A stretch of 64,000 nt of DNA from positions 19,926,641 to 19,990,640 of the forward strand of contig OX439044.1 in NCBI GenBank assembly GCA_949317995.1. Direction: 5' to 3'. Below are positions 13,531-27,570 of the stretch, in pieces; within the stretch, counting starts at the first letter, position 1; every line of letters starts with the position of its first letter. The notes under the pieces are model-generated. The model did no database searches. It was not told where the DNA came from and was given only the letters and a program-made list of their open reading frames with translations. Source of the DNA: Acholoe squamosa. Its lineage: Eukaryota; Annelida; Polychaeta; Phyllodocida; Polynoidae. The position numbers were made by a program, and so were the translations under genes.

Positions 13531-14959
13531 ATGTAACTGGAGTTTGTAAAAAAAAAAAAGAGAAATAAAAGAGAGAAAGCGCTCAGGTGGATTTTCCCGC
13601 AGATGCGTGGAAAATCGTGGCCGCTGTAAATATATTGTAGAGTTTGATTTCTCACCAACCTGCATGTCACAATTATGTCAAATCAAAGAAACACTCTGGG
13701 TCACGTATCACTTGTACATTTCATGTCAGATTTGTCCCCCGGGCTTCCTTAGGCAACTTGAAAGGGTCTATATCTCCCTTTTCTACCCCCTCGGACATAT
13801 GCGCTGGTACTGACCCATTCGTCTGTGAAATTGTAATATAGTTCTCGCCATGAATATGACCTTAGCTGTCGAAATGGCGATAAACATTTATTACTCATTC
13901 ACTCCAGATTTGTCCCATGTCGAGTTTAAGCAATGGCCATGTCACCCCGACGATTTAGGGGTCTAGAGCCTTGTGAATCAATACCATTGCCAAGCACTCT
14001 GACCGGTACGGTTCAAATGGAGGCCACAGCGGTGACCAGCTGTAGCTCCACATCCACCGGTCCACCCACACACCAGGATTTAGACCTTCATTAAAAATGC
14101 TGCATCTATACAAGTATATTGAGTGAGACAATACCAATAACTGCACGTACTCCACGTTCCCTCACAGTTTAACGAAAAATTGTCTGCAATCGGTCTTTCG
14201 AGGATAGGCTACAAGAACAAAGGCAGGGCAGTCTTCAGTACTGGGGGTATTGGTCCGTTTGCAGTTTACAGCTCACTCACACTCGCACTGAACTGTCAGA
14301 TAAGGTAGGACGAAGACGTTTTATCATCACCGGGCATCAGCGGGAGGGGGACGGGTGGAGAGTAGGGGAGGCAAAAAAAGGGGAAAAAATGATCCCGGGT
14401 ATTGGCTGCAGAGACTTGCCTGTGTTAGGGACACACATGCATGTCTACCACTATTGGACACTATTAACCAGATATAAACCATACTGTCCTGTATGTAGGA
14501 CACCTGAGGGACATTATGGGAAGAGGTCTATATCCGGGGGTCTATATCCACAAGGAAAATTAACAGATATCCAAGTTAAATGTTGCATCCTATAGTTCAA
14601 GGTGAACACTTCTTAAAGTGTATGAAGTGACATGATCTGTTAAAATTGGGTCTTAATGCAGAGGGTCCTTAGACCCCTTCTTCCAGACCATGCCACAATT
14701 ATAGGTTGTCTTTAATAGGAACTTTTATGATATCACACACATTTCCCAAAACATGTACTTCTCAGGAGATTTGCTACTGGTATAGATTTTGACCTTCACG
14801 GAAGGGGCAGACGCCCTGTCCTACATGTAGGACAATACTTATCTCTGGATCAACTATAGGTAATGTTCCGAAATTTTTTGTAGGGCACAAATGGCCATAT
14901 ATATAAGCATATTTCTCAGTTCCCGGCACTCTCCCACTAGGGCCCCAGACGGGTAAAAT

Positions 14960-15165
14960 CGACAAAGGGACAAGGCCACTTTTTAAATTCGACAAGTGAC
15001 ATGAGGTTAAGAGACAAGGGACAAATCCACTTCTTAAATTCGACAAGGGACATGGGCTTAGAGACAAGGGACAAGGCCACTTCTTAAATTTGACAAGGGA
15101 CATGGGGTTGAGAGACAAGTGACAATACCCATTTCTTAGAATCGACAATGGACATGGGACCCCCC
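14960..15165. repeat. Four-copy tandem repeat of about 50 bp
   Basis: Units of the type GACAAGGGACAAGGCCACTT followed by CTTAAATTCGACAAGGGACATGGG recur at 14971, 15021, 15071 and 15121, an almost exact 50-bp period. The last unit is the most diverged. Confidence 0.75.
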
Positions 15166-15715
15166 TGTCTAGGGCCCTCCTACTGTCCTACATGTAGGAC
15201 CGTAAGCAAACCCTCATATCTTTAGACGCAATGCAGGTATGTTGCCGATGCCTGTATGTATTCTATCGCGTCGTGAACCTCAGATGAACCTAGTTGATGT
15301 CAAGGCCAAATACAAGTCCATGTAAAATCCCCAATATTGTACACAGTGTTGCGGAAAAGAAGCCGGTTTTTGCTGACGTAGAATGTGAATGGCCGGCGTA
15401 GGGCTTTTGGACGCAGGCCAGAATGGCCTGCCATGGTCTGAGCTTTCTAATGGTGAAAGAATTTTTCGAATCAGTCTCTTAGAAGCAAAGATACAGCTGT
15501 TTATGTATAATCAAATATTTTACCTATTTTTAAATTTCTGTATATATGTATAATAACATTTATAATACAGTTTATACCAGTGCCTTACCATGTCGATATT
15601 CATATTGCCTGCGTGAGAGGAAAATGGCCTGCATAAGATTCTAGGACGCAGGCCACATTGGACTGCGTCGCGAAAAAGACACCTGCTTGGTGAGCTACTT
15701 CCCACCTGTGCTATA

Positions 15716-15851
15716 AGCTCACATAGCCATTATCAGCTGGGGGCCGCCATTAGACCCCGACGGCACTATGACTAACACCTTCAGCCCCCGACTCCGCAGT
15801 ATATGCCAGGGATGCCTCCCATTGGTCAATAATACAATAGCCATGTGCCGT
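15716..15851. repeat. Interspersed repeat R1, copy a
   Basis: A 136-bp block that recurs at 19635-19770, in the same orientation, with only a few differences (AGCTCACATAGCCATTATCA at the left, ATAGCCATGTGCCGT at the right). It lies about 60 bp before the acceptor of the first coding exon of SLC16-like copy 1; the second copy lies in intron 4 of the same gene. Confidence 0.85.
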
Positions 15852-15938
15852 TATAACTCATCCCACGACATGAAACTAATTTAATTGATGTTCTCTTTTG
15901 TCCAACAGATTGGGATATCACGACATAACTACATTGTG

Positions 15939-18900
15939 ATGACGGGGGTTCATAGGCGTCCATGTAAAGACTGGATAACACTAGCAGCATGCCTGGGAAT
16001 CACCTTTATTGTGAGTTTTTAAAAGCACCATTGAAATACGAAACAACGAATCAGAGTCATCGAATTTGCAGAAAATAAAGAAGGAGTTTTCAGTAAATCT
16101 TTGTAGAATATAAAAAGACCATGAACATACAGACCAACTCTTTACTCAAGTTAGACATCGGTTGAATTAATGGTCCAGCTCTATTCTCATACTCACCAAA
16201 ATACACTCTAAAAATATGCCTTCAAACTTACAACTTACAATGGTTCTCCAGCAATCCTGGGATAAAGATATAGACAAAGGTGCACGAGTATTCGCCTCGT
16301 GTGATAACCCTCAGTGTTTCCCAATACAAGTGCACCTTTGTATTTATTTTATGTTATTGTGGTCAGATATGTTCCAAATCACATTCATTTGACAAGAAAA
16401 ATTAATTTTAATCTCTCTAATTGAGCATTTATGGTGTTGCCAGGGGCCGTGAGATACGGGGGGGGTTATCTCACGGGGGGGGTGAGATACGGAGCTGCAG
16501 TGTTAAACCTATGGACTGTCAGTATCTTGGGCATATCAACATGAAATAAAAGACAGTGCTTTACTGTATACATACGGTTTTCGGCAGATTCATTGTAGAA
16601 ACTATACATCTCAAATGTGCTGACTCTCCTTTCCTTAAGATTGGACTTATATACATGTACAATAAAATGGACTGGTCTTTTTTTCTCCAGTACCCACTTA
16701 GTTTCTCCACAGCGGGGTTGTTCTTCATCGAGCTTGCCCCACACTATGGGATGGGACAGAAGGCCATCACCTGGATTGCTGCCTGTCAAACAGGGATCGG
16801 GTGCATTTCAGGTAAGTCTGAATACTACCCCTGGGATGCTACCTTTTCCCTATGACATCCTAAACTTTCGACTCGAGGCAATTGACGAAAAATTCAAATA
16901 TAGAATTTTTACACCTTTGGTCCTTGGGAAACCTCAATATGTATATGCAGAGTACGATCTTTGAAAATACTTTCGTAGGTCCAGTTCCACAGAACACAAA
17001 ATCAACGTTGACAACTGCTGGACATGTGTTGATCGACCTGTCTTCAATGCTTTTTCAATGATTCCATTCTAAGTTTATCAATCATCACCATTTCAACAGC
17101 AGATCAACAGTTGATATATCAGCATTGAACAATTGTTCTAAATTCAATGTTGATTCAACATTGCCTTTGTCAACATTGTCAATTTATCATACCACAACTA
17201 TCAATGTTGTTTCGATGTTGACACAACATTGATTAAACTTTGAAATACAAACAATGAATCAGTTAAAATATTGTGGGCCATCGGGGGAAAACGTGCCTCC
17301 AGGGGGGATTTTTAGTTCTGGCTTTGGCCACCAGGTGGCAATATAAGGTTAAAACACTGAAAAAATTTATAAGCCAAAAAATGCTTTATACCAATTTTTA
17401 ATGGGGACATTCTATTTTTGGAATACATTAGGAATGTTCGTCGTCATGGCAACATAAAAAAGTGACATATATGGCAATTTCTGGTTGCCATGGAAACCAA
17501 CCACTTATTCCAAATGGGAATTTTTGCCACATTTTTTTTTAGAAATTCCTTCAGGAACTCATAACTGAAGACAGCGCTCAAAAATTCCCTCTAGAACCAA
17601 TTTTACGATAAAAACATCCCATATCTGTATTTTCTGCATTTTAATTATTTATGATAGGATATATCACATTTAGAGCTTATTTGCCATTTTCAGTTACACA
17701 CTGCAACCTATGTTTGACAAACAATTAGTACAGCAAAACTATCGGGGATATTTTAGCTCAACATATCTCATTTTAAAGCCTGTGACTTAAATCTTAAAAA
17801 CCATTTCCCCCCTGTAGGCATGTTTTCCCTCATCTGGCCACAGATGTCAAACCACAGCTGAATTCATTATGTTGTATCAACTTTCAAATTCAAGCATATT
17901 TCAACCCTGAATCAACTGTTGATATGCAAACATTGCAAATGGTGATTCAACACTTAATAAACGTTGATGTCCCCACTGGGCCCTCGTTGTTTGAGAATGA
18001 CCACCCCGTTACGTTAGAGGGACTTTCATTTCTATGAAATGGGGTCAGAGACCAATCAGATGGGTCCTACCCATGTCTATGAGGGATCTTATCAATCAGG
18101 ATAAACCAAACTGCAATGATTCATGCCGAAATGTTTCATGTGTCAAATTCTTTTCATCCCTTAAAATTTATAAGATAATCACAAAAACCAGGGCCACTCC
18201 AGAGTAAATGTCCATTACTACAGGTAATCGTCTGTCTACTGAATGTGAATTGTATGTGAAATATCTTGAATCTGATACTTGTTGTGCATTTATTACTATC
18301 ATCTTTGTTGAACTCAAGTGGAAACATCAATAAATCCCTCTAAAATCTGCTAACTTTATATTTCCTTCTACAGGATTAGTATTTGGAATATGTCTGAGGA
18401 AACTTGGACCTCGCATCATTGGCTCCTTAGCTACAACTATTGCAGCAATTGGATTAATATCAGGGCCCTTTGTAGACAACATTTTCTACCTGTATATCAG
18501 CTTCGGAGCCATGTTTGGTAGGTAATAACTTGTGGCCATTTACCTTTAATAAATGTACATGCTACTAGTTAAGGCATGGCTAGTATGAAAACCTCAATGC
18601 CCCTGTGATTTTGCACCATGAAATTGTCAACATTCATCTGATGTAAATATGAATGTGTTTTGATGGAAATAATCAGATAATATTCAAAAACATATAGGAA
18701 TAACTGGTATTCTTTTGTCATGATAAGTACAAATAACCCAAAGAATGTGTACAAATATAAACTCAAACAAGTTTGCAATTTAAAACAATATGTTATATTC
18801 TAATACTTGGATGCTGCCTTTTAGGTATAGGTAGCTCGGGCCTGTCATTGGTGGCATTCACCGTATCCTTCCATACATTCCCTCAACATTGGCCCCTAAT

Positions 18901-21034
18901 GGGAGGTCTTCTGGCAACCTCTATTAGTATTGGAGGGTTTGTATGGGCCCCTGTTACTGAGCTGCTCATACAAAACTTTACATGGAAGGGAGCTTTAGTC
19001 ATCCTAGGAGGAATTCACCTGCATGGGTTTGTGTTCAGTATGATGATAAGTGAACCCAAACCTTCAACCAGTGAGAACAGCCTGGGTAGCTCTAGTGGAG
19101 ATGATTCTTATCAACCAATTGTGGTGACTAATGACAGATTGGATGTACTTCTGGAGAAATCCAAGAATCAACAGAATGGAACACTCCAGGTGCAATTAGA
19201 GAAAGTACATGTTGAAAAAACAGCTCCTAGTGATCATATCAAAGTAAAGCAGGCCGAGATTGACACTGCTATTTCGAAGAAGCCTGACTGGAGAGTGACA
19301 GGGGCGTTCTTCATATTTGCCTCTATGTTGACAATTTCCTGCCACATGAACTTCTACACATACATTCCAATTATCAATGAACAGAACGGCTTCAGTAAGC
19401 AACAGGGGGCATTATTGCTCTCAGTAGTCAACATCTGCTCAGCTGTTGTGCGTCTACCTGCTGGTTTTCTGGGTAATGCTAAGGCTGTGAGTTGCTCACT
19501 TGTCTATGCATTGAGTATATTAGGATCAGCTAGTCTCTCCATGTCCTCCATCCTCTGCAAGTCCTACTCAGCTATGCTAGCAATGTGTGCCTGTTATGGG
19601 TTAGCTGCAGGTAAGTCAAATAAGTCAAATATATAGCTCACATAGCCATTATCAGCTGGGGGCCGCCATTAGACCCCGACGGCACTATGACTAACACCTT
19701 CAGCCCCCGACTCTGCAGTATATGCCAGGGATGCATCCCATTGGTCAATAATACAATAGCCATGTGCCGTATAGTGATATCCCAACCAGCACCCCTCAGA
19801 AATGTAGGAACATGTTTACCCCTACCTACATGTACCATGCATGGTTTAAAAAGGATAGCCACTTTCTAAAGGTAGATTGGAAATATCACTCCCTTCATTT
19901 ATGGAAATTATTATTTTCTTTTTATGTCCTATAAAATAGGCATTTATTGTAACTGCACAGGGCGATTTTCTGTTACAATATGAAGACAGGATATACAAGA
20001 TTGGATACATTTGTTTCCTGGAATAGATATAAAAGCATATTGGCATCATGTTGGTATGTTGGTTATTCCAGTAAATTACTACATGTATATAGCATATCCA
20101 ATGGTGTTTCTATGGGTTAACAAAGCTTGTGTTTGTGTATGATTTCAAGAAATCTCTAGTACAATATAATTCTAATCACATATAGTCATTTCAATTTACC
20201 TGCCTGCCACTTTAACAACATTTCTATAAACAATATGAACAGGGATGAAATTATTTACATTTGATGATAATGAACAGGTTAACACATATTTCGCTTTAAA
20301 TGGTAATGTATAATATCAGTCCCTTCATTTATGGAAATTATTATTATCATTTTTTATGTCCTATAAAATAGGCATTTATTGTAACTGCACAGGTTATTAA
20401 TATCAAGAGATCATCTCATTCTGTTTGGACAATTCCAGGTTGCTATATGAGTCTCCAATCTGCAACTCTACTGGAACAAACCAACCCAAAGTACTTAACT
20501 ATTGTCATGGGACTTCAGCAAACAACACAGGGAATTGCTATTTTCACCTTACATGGTTCAGCTGGTGAGTTAGATTGATATCACGTCCCATTCAAAGCTT
20601 AATGCTGCGTATGTCCGTGTCTAATACTACTGAAAGTACGAAACGTTGAATTCTAGGGTTAACTCCAAAAGGAAGGATGTTCCTTCCGGCGAGATGTTCA
20701 TTTAATGCGTAGATTTGCAATACAAACAAGTGATATATTATGCAATATTATAAGGCTACATATTCTGTAGGCTTGGAACCTTTCTCCTCCTATTTGGTAT
20801 TCAAATCAATCAAAGGTTTACACTGACACACTGCCTCATGGCCATATATGAAATTCTACTTCAGGTTACATACTGGACAGCCTCGGGGATGGAAACATCT
20901 TATTCTTCATATTCGGAGCCTTTGGCCTATTAAGTGGCGTGATTGTTATGTCCCTATTCCTAACAAGACTGGCTTACAAACTATATTGGAAACGTCATAG
21001 GGAAGCAGGATCCGCAGCCCAGGATAACTATTAA
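15939..21034 (+). CDS. SLC16 / monocarboxylate-transporter-like protein, copy 1
   Basis: Six exons: 15939-16010, 16691-16811, 18374-18517, 18825-19610, 20439-20564 and 20865-21034 (stop TAA), giving 472 aa. All introns are GT/AG; intron 1 is phase 0 and the other four are phase 1, each splitting a Gly codon. An acceptor at 15908 suggests an upstream 5'UTR exon. The fold fits SLC16 carriers: about 12 membrane segments, residues 25-40 resembling the MCT TM1 (GLFFIELAPHYG), FPQHWPLMGGLLA near 131-144 resembling the MCT TM4-5 region, NFTWKGALVILGGI near 163-176, a charged loop of about 80 aa (189-268), and NICSAVVRLPAGFLGN around Arg322 in TM8. The usual MCT DGGWGW motif is absent, and the TM1 Lys and TM8 Asp known from MCT1 align with Ser. 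Substrate unknown; plasma membrane expected. Tandem paralogue of the gene at 28890. Confidence 0.85.
16975..17985. repeat. CAACGTTGA-rich interspersed element in intron 2
   Basis: Both ends carry ATCAACGTT-type sequence in inverted orientation, and the last 110 bp (17871-17980) match 22801-22902 closely (CAACTTTCAAATTCAAGCAT, GAATCAACTGTTGA, CCCACTGGG). It is probably a decayed inverted-repeat transposon. Borders are approximate. Confidence 0.45.
19635..19770. repeat. Interspersed repeat R1, copy b
   Basis: The second copy of the 136-bp block at 15716, located in intron 4 of SLC16-like copy 1, starting about 25 bp after the donor. Confidence 0.85.
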
Positions 21035-21442
21035 TTTTATAAACACACCTATAATTAGAATTACTACAGTATATAAAACCAACGCATTCCTCATTTGCAT
21101 GATCTCTAGTGGGAGCTGCTGTTCGGTGATCTGGTATCTGGTGGGAAAATCAGTTCATCCAAAAAATTGTCCCGTGAATTTAGGGGAATAATGTCATTGG
21201 TTTATTATCTACAAGTGTGCTTCCTTTGTCAACTATGCCGCATCGTAAGCAATTATTAAAGACTCATTGGGGATCTCGACACGCTGTAGGTGCAGAGTCC
21301 TCGCATTTGCCTTTTATTGGTGCCCATTCTCTCAAGAAAGACAAAATCACAATCGGACATGATATTCCTTTTGTACATGTTACGATAAATGAAATGAAAA
21401 TAGACCTCGAGTGAATGTAAAAATGAAATGGTATGTCCCTAA

Positions 21443-21626
21443 GGGCCGTTTTCCACCATCCGACAGGGTACCTCTTTCGGCCGACAGCTGCCCCACTCAA
21501 CCACCTCGGCCGACTGGGCTGCCATAGGGTTCAATGGTGGGGCATGGTCTCTGTCGGCTGAAAATAGTATCTACTATGGGTCTAGCGGCCGATAGAGGGG
21601 ACATATCGGGTGGTGGAAAATGGCCC
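21443..21626. mobile_element. PIF/Harbinger-like MITE, 184 bp
   Basis: The terminal inverted repeats are GGGCCGTTTTCCACCA and TGGTGGAAAATGGCCC, flanked on both sides by TAA (21440-21442 and 21627-21629). A TWA target duplication with GGGCC-type ends is the hallmark of PIF/Harbinger elements. The interior repeats CGGCCGAC-type words. No coding potential. It lies about 400 bp past the stop of SLC16-like copy 1. Confidence 0.7.
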
Positions 21627-21979
21627 TAAAAGCATAATGGGATGGTCACAGAATTTAGTACACTAGTCCTCAATATTTATGAAATACACGCACATTGGCC
21701 TTCCCAGCATTGAAAATATTCAAGGCTTTTATGAAAAACTGGACGATTGTCACCCCTCATCTAGCATTATGGCTAAAGAAGATCGGCTTTATGTACAGAC
21801 TGTTTGGTTATACACCTTTCTAACAATTCCCTATGTCCGTGATAAAGAGAGCAATTAAACATTTTTATATTTATATCTTGAGAGTGCATCTGTTCTTTGA
21901 ATTATTGATAGTCCGATGTGCTGTCTATAACCTTATTGGTAGAAAAAAAATCCATTGCACCAAAGTTACTTGTTGGAGC

Positions 21980-22700
21980 TGTTCGGGTATTCCCCTCCCT
22001 CAATCTAGATGGGGAGCCGATGTATATATGTTTCCGTCCAAACTCCCTGAAATCAAAGGTGGTTGCAAATCGGGTATTATCTTTATTTCTCTAAACTCTG
22101 TATTCACCTATTTAATTAGTCACACTACATCCCAAAATGATGGTATTGACTCCCTCTTTCAAACTAGATGGGGAGCCAGAATGAATTTCCATCCAAAATC
22201 CTGGAATTTCCAAGATGGCTGTTAATTACAATCATTATTTATCAGCAAAACCGTCCATGTAACACGTGAAAATGAAGGTACTGATCACCCCTTACAATCT
22301 GGAAGGGTGGCGTATACAGAATCTTATCTGATCCTCCATAAATCCAAGGTGGCCATCAAATAGACACACGCGGATTTTCAACCTTTATCTCTAAAATCCT
22401 TACCTATCTGTAGAAAAGGTCATACAATACTTAAAATGGAGGTAGACCCTCTTTCATACTAGAAGGGGAGCTATTGCATATTTTTAGACCCACCCTAAAT
22501 CCAAGATGGCTGCCAATTAGTCATATGTAGTTCTTTTTACTCTGAAATCTATATTCATAGGAAGAACGAGTCACCAATAATCAATACCTCAAAGTAATCA
22601 AGTAACAAGTAATCAATACCTCAAATTGTAGGTATTGATTACCCTTTCTGATCTAGAATTGGAGACGATGTGAATTCCTATGACAACCCCACCTTAATGC
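21980..22700. repeat. Diverged tandem array, unit about 150-160 bp
   Basis: The phrase CCCTCTTTCA-ACTAGA-GGGGAGC recurs in diverged form at about 21990, 22150, 22288, 22448 and 22638, and most units also carry CCAAGATGGCTG or CCAAGGTGGCC. The copies are old and about 65-75% alike by eye. Confidence 0.6.
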
Positions 22701-22800
22701 AAATGGTGACCGTGTGAGCAGACAATGTTGAATCAACATAGGAATAGAAACATTGAATCAGTACTGATGATTAGATGTTGGATCACAGTTTATTTAATTA

Positions 22801-22902
22801 GGCTGTGTCAACTTTCAAATTCAAACATATTTCGACCTGGAATCAACTGTTGAAATGCAAACATTGATTCAATTTTGATTCAATGTTGATGTGCCCACTG
22901 GG
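22801..22902. repeat. Fragment of the CAACGTTGA-rich element
   Basis: It matches 17871-17980 over about 100 bp, ending in TTGATGTGCCCACTGGG. A solo end of the same element family. Confidence 0.55.
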
Positions 22903-25303
22903 AGATTTCAAGTCGTAGGGTTATGTGTGATCGTAGTGCATTAAGCAATGGCCTCCAGGAGGCCTTCCAACCACAGGAACAGTTCATACAAATACAGCCA
23001 AGAGATCCAATTGCCACAAATATGGTTGATTGATGTTGAGTTCGAGTACACCCCCATAGATCATTAACTAGAAGAAAAAGTTATGCATACCTGGTAAAGG
23101 GTATACTTATAGATACTTGCAGTCTGTTGGTCGCTGTGGGCTCTCTCCCATATAAGTCTACTCATATAGCAAGGCCACTTGGAGCAAATCAGTTTTGGTT
23201 CAGAGTGGGCAGAATTCAGTAGATGATTTTAAAAGGTTGGGCATAGGTTATCAGGCACAACCACATTTGATTTGCTCTAATTAGGGAAACCAAAATTAGG
23301 ACTATTGGGTTTACAGTGGCTTTTGCTCTCAGTTAGCTGTGTTGGTCACCTCAGGCTAAACGATTTGGGCATATAAATATCAGCTTCAGAATGGGCAACC
23401 ACTTTGGGCATAGACGTGACGTCAGAAACTGCATCAGAGAAGCCTGGTGCCTAGTCCTTACAATATGAGATGTGCTGATGAGCAGGTCATAATCTTTGCA
23501 TTCAATAAAATGATTATCAAAAGAAGTCTTCCTGGAAATAGGGTGGTCATTCCTTTTAAGTCCGTATAGGTATATTGGGTATAGCCAATGGATATAATCA
23601 CAATGAGGGCGGATGAGGAGAAGGGGGCATTCAAGGTCAAATGTAATCCTTAAACTTGAAGCTTTCCATTGAGGTATTACAGTCCAGCATCTAGGTTAAT
23701 GAAAGTACTCTATGGTTCCTGGTATACATATTCGACACATGGAGCGAACCTCACTGGGTTAGGACTAAGGTTATGACCTTTAGAAATTGTTAAAAAGTGT
23801 ATTCATTGAAATCGACAGACACCTCTGTATACATGGCCTTGACATTTGGATTACAGGTCGGGGTTTAAGCCAAGGGACCCAGATCTAGGACTTGGTGAGG
23901 CTCTACTGCTCGATTCTAACACAGAATAGAAGCGATTCGAACAAACGTGATAGAAACAATATTCAAAATGTTCAGTTTCATGATTTACTGTAGAAATATA
24001 CAGGAGGCGTAGACCTTCCCTCCCTGCCCCATGACGTCATTTATGGACGGCCCCTTACTTGCTATATCTTTTGAAATACGTTATCAGTCAACAGTCATCT
24101 ACACCTCATGACATTCCGTATTACTTGAAAGAAGTTTTTCTAGGGTGGTCATCTTAGGGTACCAACCCAGTAAGCACAAAACTTTATCAAACGTAGCAAA
24201 TTGGCAGATGTCAGACAGCTCAAAATACCAAACAGCCTAAAATATTATGTCTTGGTTACGTTGGGAGAACGTTAAGATAGAATTTATGTGGTTTTACACA
24301 GTGCAATGTAGCAAAGATTTGTATGTGTACCTCTTTTTAGTTTTAATGGTAGCAAATAGGTTATACTGACTTACCAAACAACTGCCTTCTATCATTGGCA
24401 CCTAGGTTGGCTTCGTGGCCACATAGGTTCGATTCCTGCCATATCATATCCAAGGGTAATAGCAGCATGGGTTCAAATCCTAATGTCGGTAGTTTTGAAA
24501 ATGGCTTTTCTATTTTTCTCATTAGAGATTTAGTTCGAACCTTATGTAATTTTATGTTTTATAATGTAATTGACTTAGATGTATCAAGAGGTTTCTTTAA
24601 TAAGTTTCCTTTCACATGAAACCGATGAAATTGTTCTAAACATTTCTGGAACATATTTGGGACATAATGTTTTCAGGTGATTCTATGTAGGACATCTACA
24701 TAGTTGATACCTAGAAACTCTGTTCATTTAGGTTCATTCACATGTCTGTGTTTACTGGGAACATGCCAAGTGGTCGGTTCAGGGGCGACTTATTAGGGAG
24801 GTTGAGATATGAACGCCTAGGGCCACGTGTACGGGTAACGCCATAGGTCACATGGGGGGTATTCCCATCTACCAGTAAACAACTTGTAGGCTAGGCATTT
24901 TTGACGTGTAGAGGGTGTTCTACATGTACATATAGGGGGAATAAATATAGAAAAGAATCTAATAAAGTTATAAAAGTAACAGGTATCCTATACTAATAAA
25001 TGGATGTGTAAATACCTGCTGTATGTGTAAATTGGCCCAGGTGTAATTATATCACAAGGTAATTAGCTTTTGTTGATGTCCATTCAGCTGGAACCACACG
25101 CTTCAAGTGTTAATAGCTTCACACAGGACACTATCTTAACCACATTACCTCTACCTTCACTGGAACCTGTACTAGTAGACCTTGCCGTTCCCGTACAGGT
25201 ACACCTCCCAATATCTTCACCTCTCTATTACCCGACAATGTTTAGTTGTAGAAATTCCTTATGGTAGAGAGATTGATCAATTCTGGTCACGTGCACATGA
25301 ACA

Positions 25304-25307
<4 letters not shown>
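22903..25307. other. Intergenic, no gene seen
   Basis: No exon model could be supported. Two B-box-like words (GGTTCGATTCC near 24426 and GGTTCAAATCC near 24469) hint at tRNA-derived sequence, but no complete structure is present. A CRE-like TGACGTCA palindrome near 24032 is shared with a repeat at 38390. Confidence 0.4.

Positions 25308-25384
<77 letters not shown>
25308..25384. repeat. (TA)n microsatellite
   Basis: About 38 TA units without interruption. Confidence 0.9.
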
Positions 25385-25388
<4 letters not shown>

Positions 25389-25956
25389 AAATATGCGACA
25401 ACTACATGAGCAGACAGTGTAAGAGCAGCAAGGGAAGTAGGATCATATCTGAAAAGTTTCAAACAACAGACATGATATCTGGAGTTATTTATTAGGATCT
25501 ATGTTAATTGTGAGGATTATACATTTAGTCTACAATAGGATTTTGCAGATACAGGTATGTTAATTAGCTTTCACGTCTGCAGTAGTACTTTCTCTCTTAA
25601 CCCTAACGTTTTCAGACATACTGGTAACTAGAATATATAAAGTGAAAAAATGAACCAATTATATAATTTGAGCATGTTGAATGCTCTCAAAGGCTGGGTG
25701 ATACAGGGAAGGTTTATTACGGGGGGGGGGGTGATGTATCGCACGAACGAAGGTCTTTTTTCCATTTTTGTGTCTTTTGAGGGACACAGCAAAAATAATT
25801 TATAGAGTAATTTTCCACGGTGGATTTCATATCAGCCAACAGTCACCACATCGTACATCTGAAGTCCTAGATTTGGGAACTACAGTCGTTTTGCAAGCAG
25901 GCATGGCTGGATACCCAGTGTACGTGGGTCAATGAAGGGTAGCGGAACCAGTGCCA

Positions 25957-26375
25957 GGAGGGTCTTGCCAAAAACAAAGAGAGAACAAAAATTATAATAT
26001 ACACGTTTTTGACCCACTTAAAACATTCTCTTAAACTCATTTAGATGAAACGTGTACCTTGTTCCCAACTTAAGATGAGTTTACTCCATGCATTCTGAAG
26101 GGGATTGCAAATTTAAGCAAATGAGAAGCAGAGTTAAAACGTGCTCGGTTTTGTATTGATAGATGAATTCTTATGAACTCATTTAGATAAAAGAAAGTCC
26201 ACGTTTTGCTTACAACTCAAACAGTGTTTTCCATACACTGTGCTGAAAAGTTATTTGTCAATACTATGAAGACGATTTCGGCCATGCACGTTTACCTCAG
26301 TACGTACTCTCTGAGAAAATTTACAGAGGATCTTCCACGTCAACTTTTGTTTTGGCAAGACCCTTCTACAGCAGA
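25957..26375. repeat. Inverted repeat with GGGTCTTGCC arms
   Basis: AGGGTCTTGCCAAAAACAAA at the left is matched by the inverted TTTTGTTTTGGCAAGACCCT at the right. The AACTCATTTAGAT word is duplicated inside (26036 and 26176). Further arm-like words GGCAAGACCG (26465) and GGGTCTTGCC (26763) suggest a second, overlapping copy. Class unknown. Confidence 0.5.
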
Positions 26376-26945
26376 ATTACAGTAGAAACGAGTGTAACCG
26401 TGAACGGATAAGTCAGTACCATCTGAAAAAAAAATTAGACAGGTTCTTCTTCCTCGTCATCTGTTGGCAAGACCGTCGATCCTGAGGCGCGGATTACTGT
26501 ACATTGGGCTGTTGACCGATAGGGTGCAGAATTTAGGTAGCGCTGAAATGAATTGGTCCAACACAAAGAGACACAGCTTCACTCATGCTATGCTACCAAT
26601 ATGTTCAATATTGGGAGCATTGAGCTCAAAATGGGTCAAGCATAACCACACTTAAGGCTAGGCCAAGTGCATATGCAGGTCAACTCTGTAAACTTCTGCA
26701 ACTCAGGTTGCGCAATCTTACAATATTTGAATGAAATGTATTAATGTAAAGTTTATGGGGAGGGTCTTGCCTAAAAATCTTTGGATAACTGAGTTATACA
26801 GAATTATAGGTAAAATCCTCTGGGAGCAAGGCCTGCACTTTAGCATGCCATAGGTGTCGTTTTCAACTTTCACAGATTTATTCACACTTACAGTCACGTA
26901 TAAGATGCATGGGACCTACCCACTAAGAAGAGCCATCGCCCCTTA

Positions 26946-27187
26946 AGGTCGAATCCCACATGGCGAAAAATGGCTGAAATATCTCTGCGATTTTGTCCCT
27001 TGCGTTGTATGGCCCTTGTGGGGGCCATAAAACGCAAGGATTGACCAACTCATTCCGAATCCTACAGTGGTTTAGGGTCAAGTTTGCAGTAGTCCTTGCG
27101 TTTTATGGCCTCAACAGGGGCCATACAACGCAAGGGATAAAATCGCAGAGATATTTCAGCCATTTTTCGCCATGTGGGATTCGACCT
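26946..27187. mobile_element. Family A element
   Basis: The ends are AGGTCGAATCCCACATGG and CCATGTGGGATTCGACCT, 242 bp. The arms are long and near perfect, and the interior carries inverted GCGTTGTATGGCC / GGCCATACAACGC blocks not seen in other copies. Flanks TTA and CAA do not form a target duplication, so one side has probably decayed. Confidence 0.75.
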
Positions 27188-27327
27188 CAAAGCATGGGTT
27201 ATTTCATAGAGTATATCATATAATCTTTATTTTTTGTCTTTATAGATTGACTTGTTTTAGGTCGAATCCCAGATGTACTGCCCAATATTGGCTAGCAGTG
27301 GGATTAGAGTAGGGAGTAGTGGGGTGA

Positions 27328-27570
27328 AGGTCGAATCCCACATGGTGATTTAGGGCTCAAATATCTCTGCGATTTTGTCCCTTGCACTCTTGGGGCTTTT
27401 CTGAGCCCCTATATCGCAAGGATAACAGCTTTATTGGTCTTGATTCAGTGTTGGATTCAGTATAAGTTGAACAATCCTTTTGATCTAGGAGCCCAGGAAG
27501 ACCTCAAAATCGCAAGGGACAAAATCGCAGAGATATTTGAGCCCCTAAATCGCCATGTGGGATTCGACCT
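27328..27570. mobile_element. Family A element with TSD TGA, empty site at 29921
   Basis: The 243-bp element (AGGTCGAATCCCACATGG to CCATGTGGGATTCGACCT) is flanked by TGA on both sides (27325-27327 and 27571-27573). The surrounding host repeat has an uninterrupted copy at 29895-29950, where TGA occurs once (29921-29923). That comparison defines the insertion exactly. Confidence 0.85.
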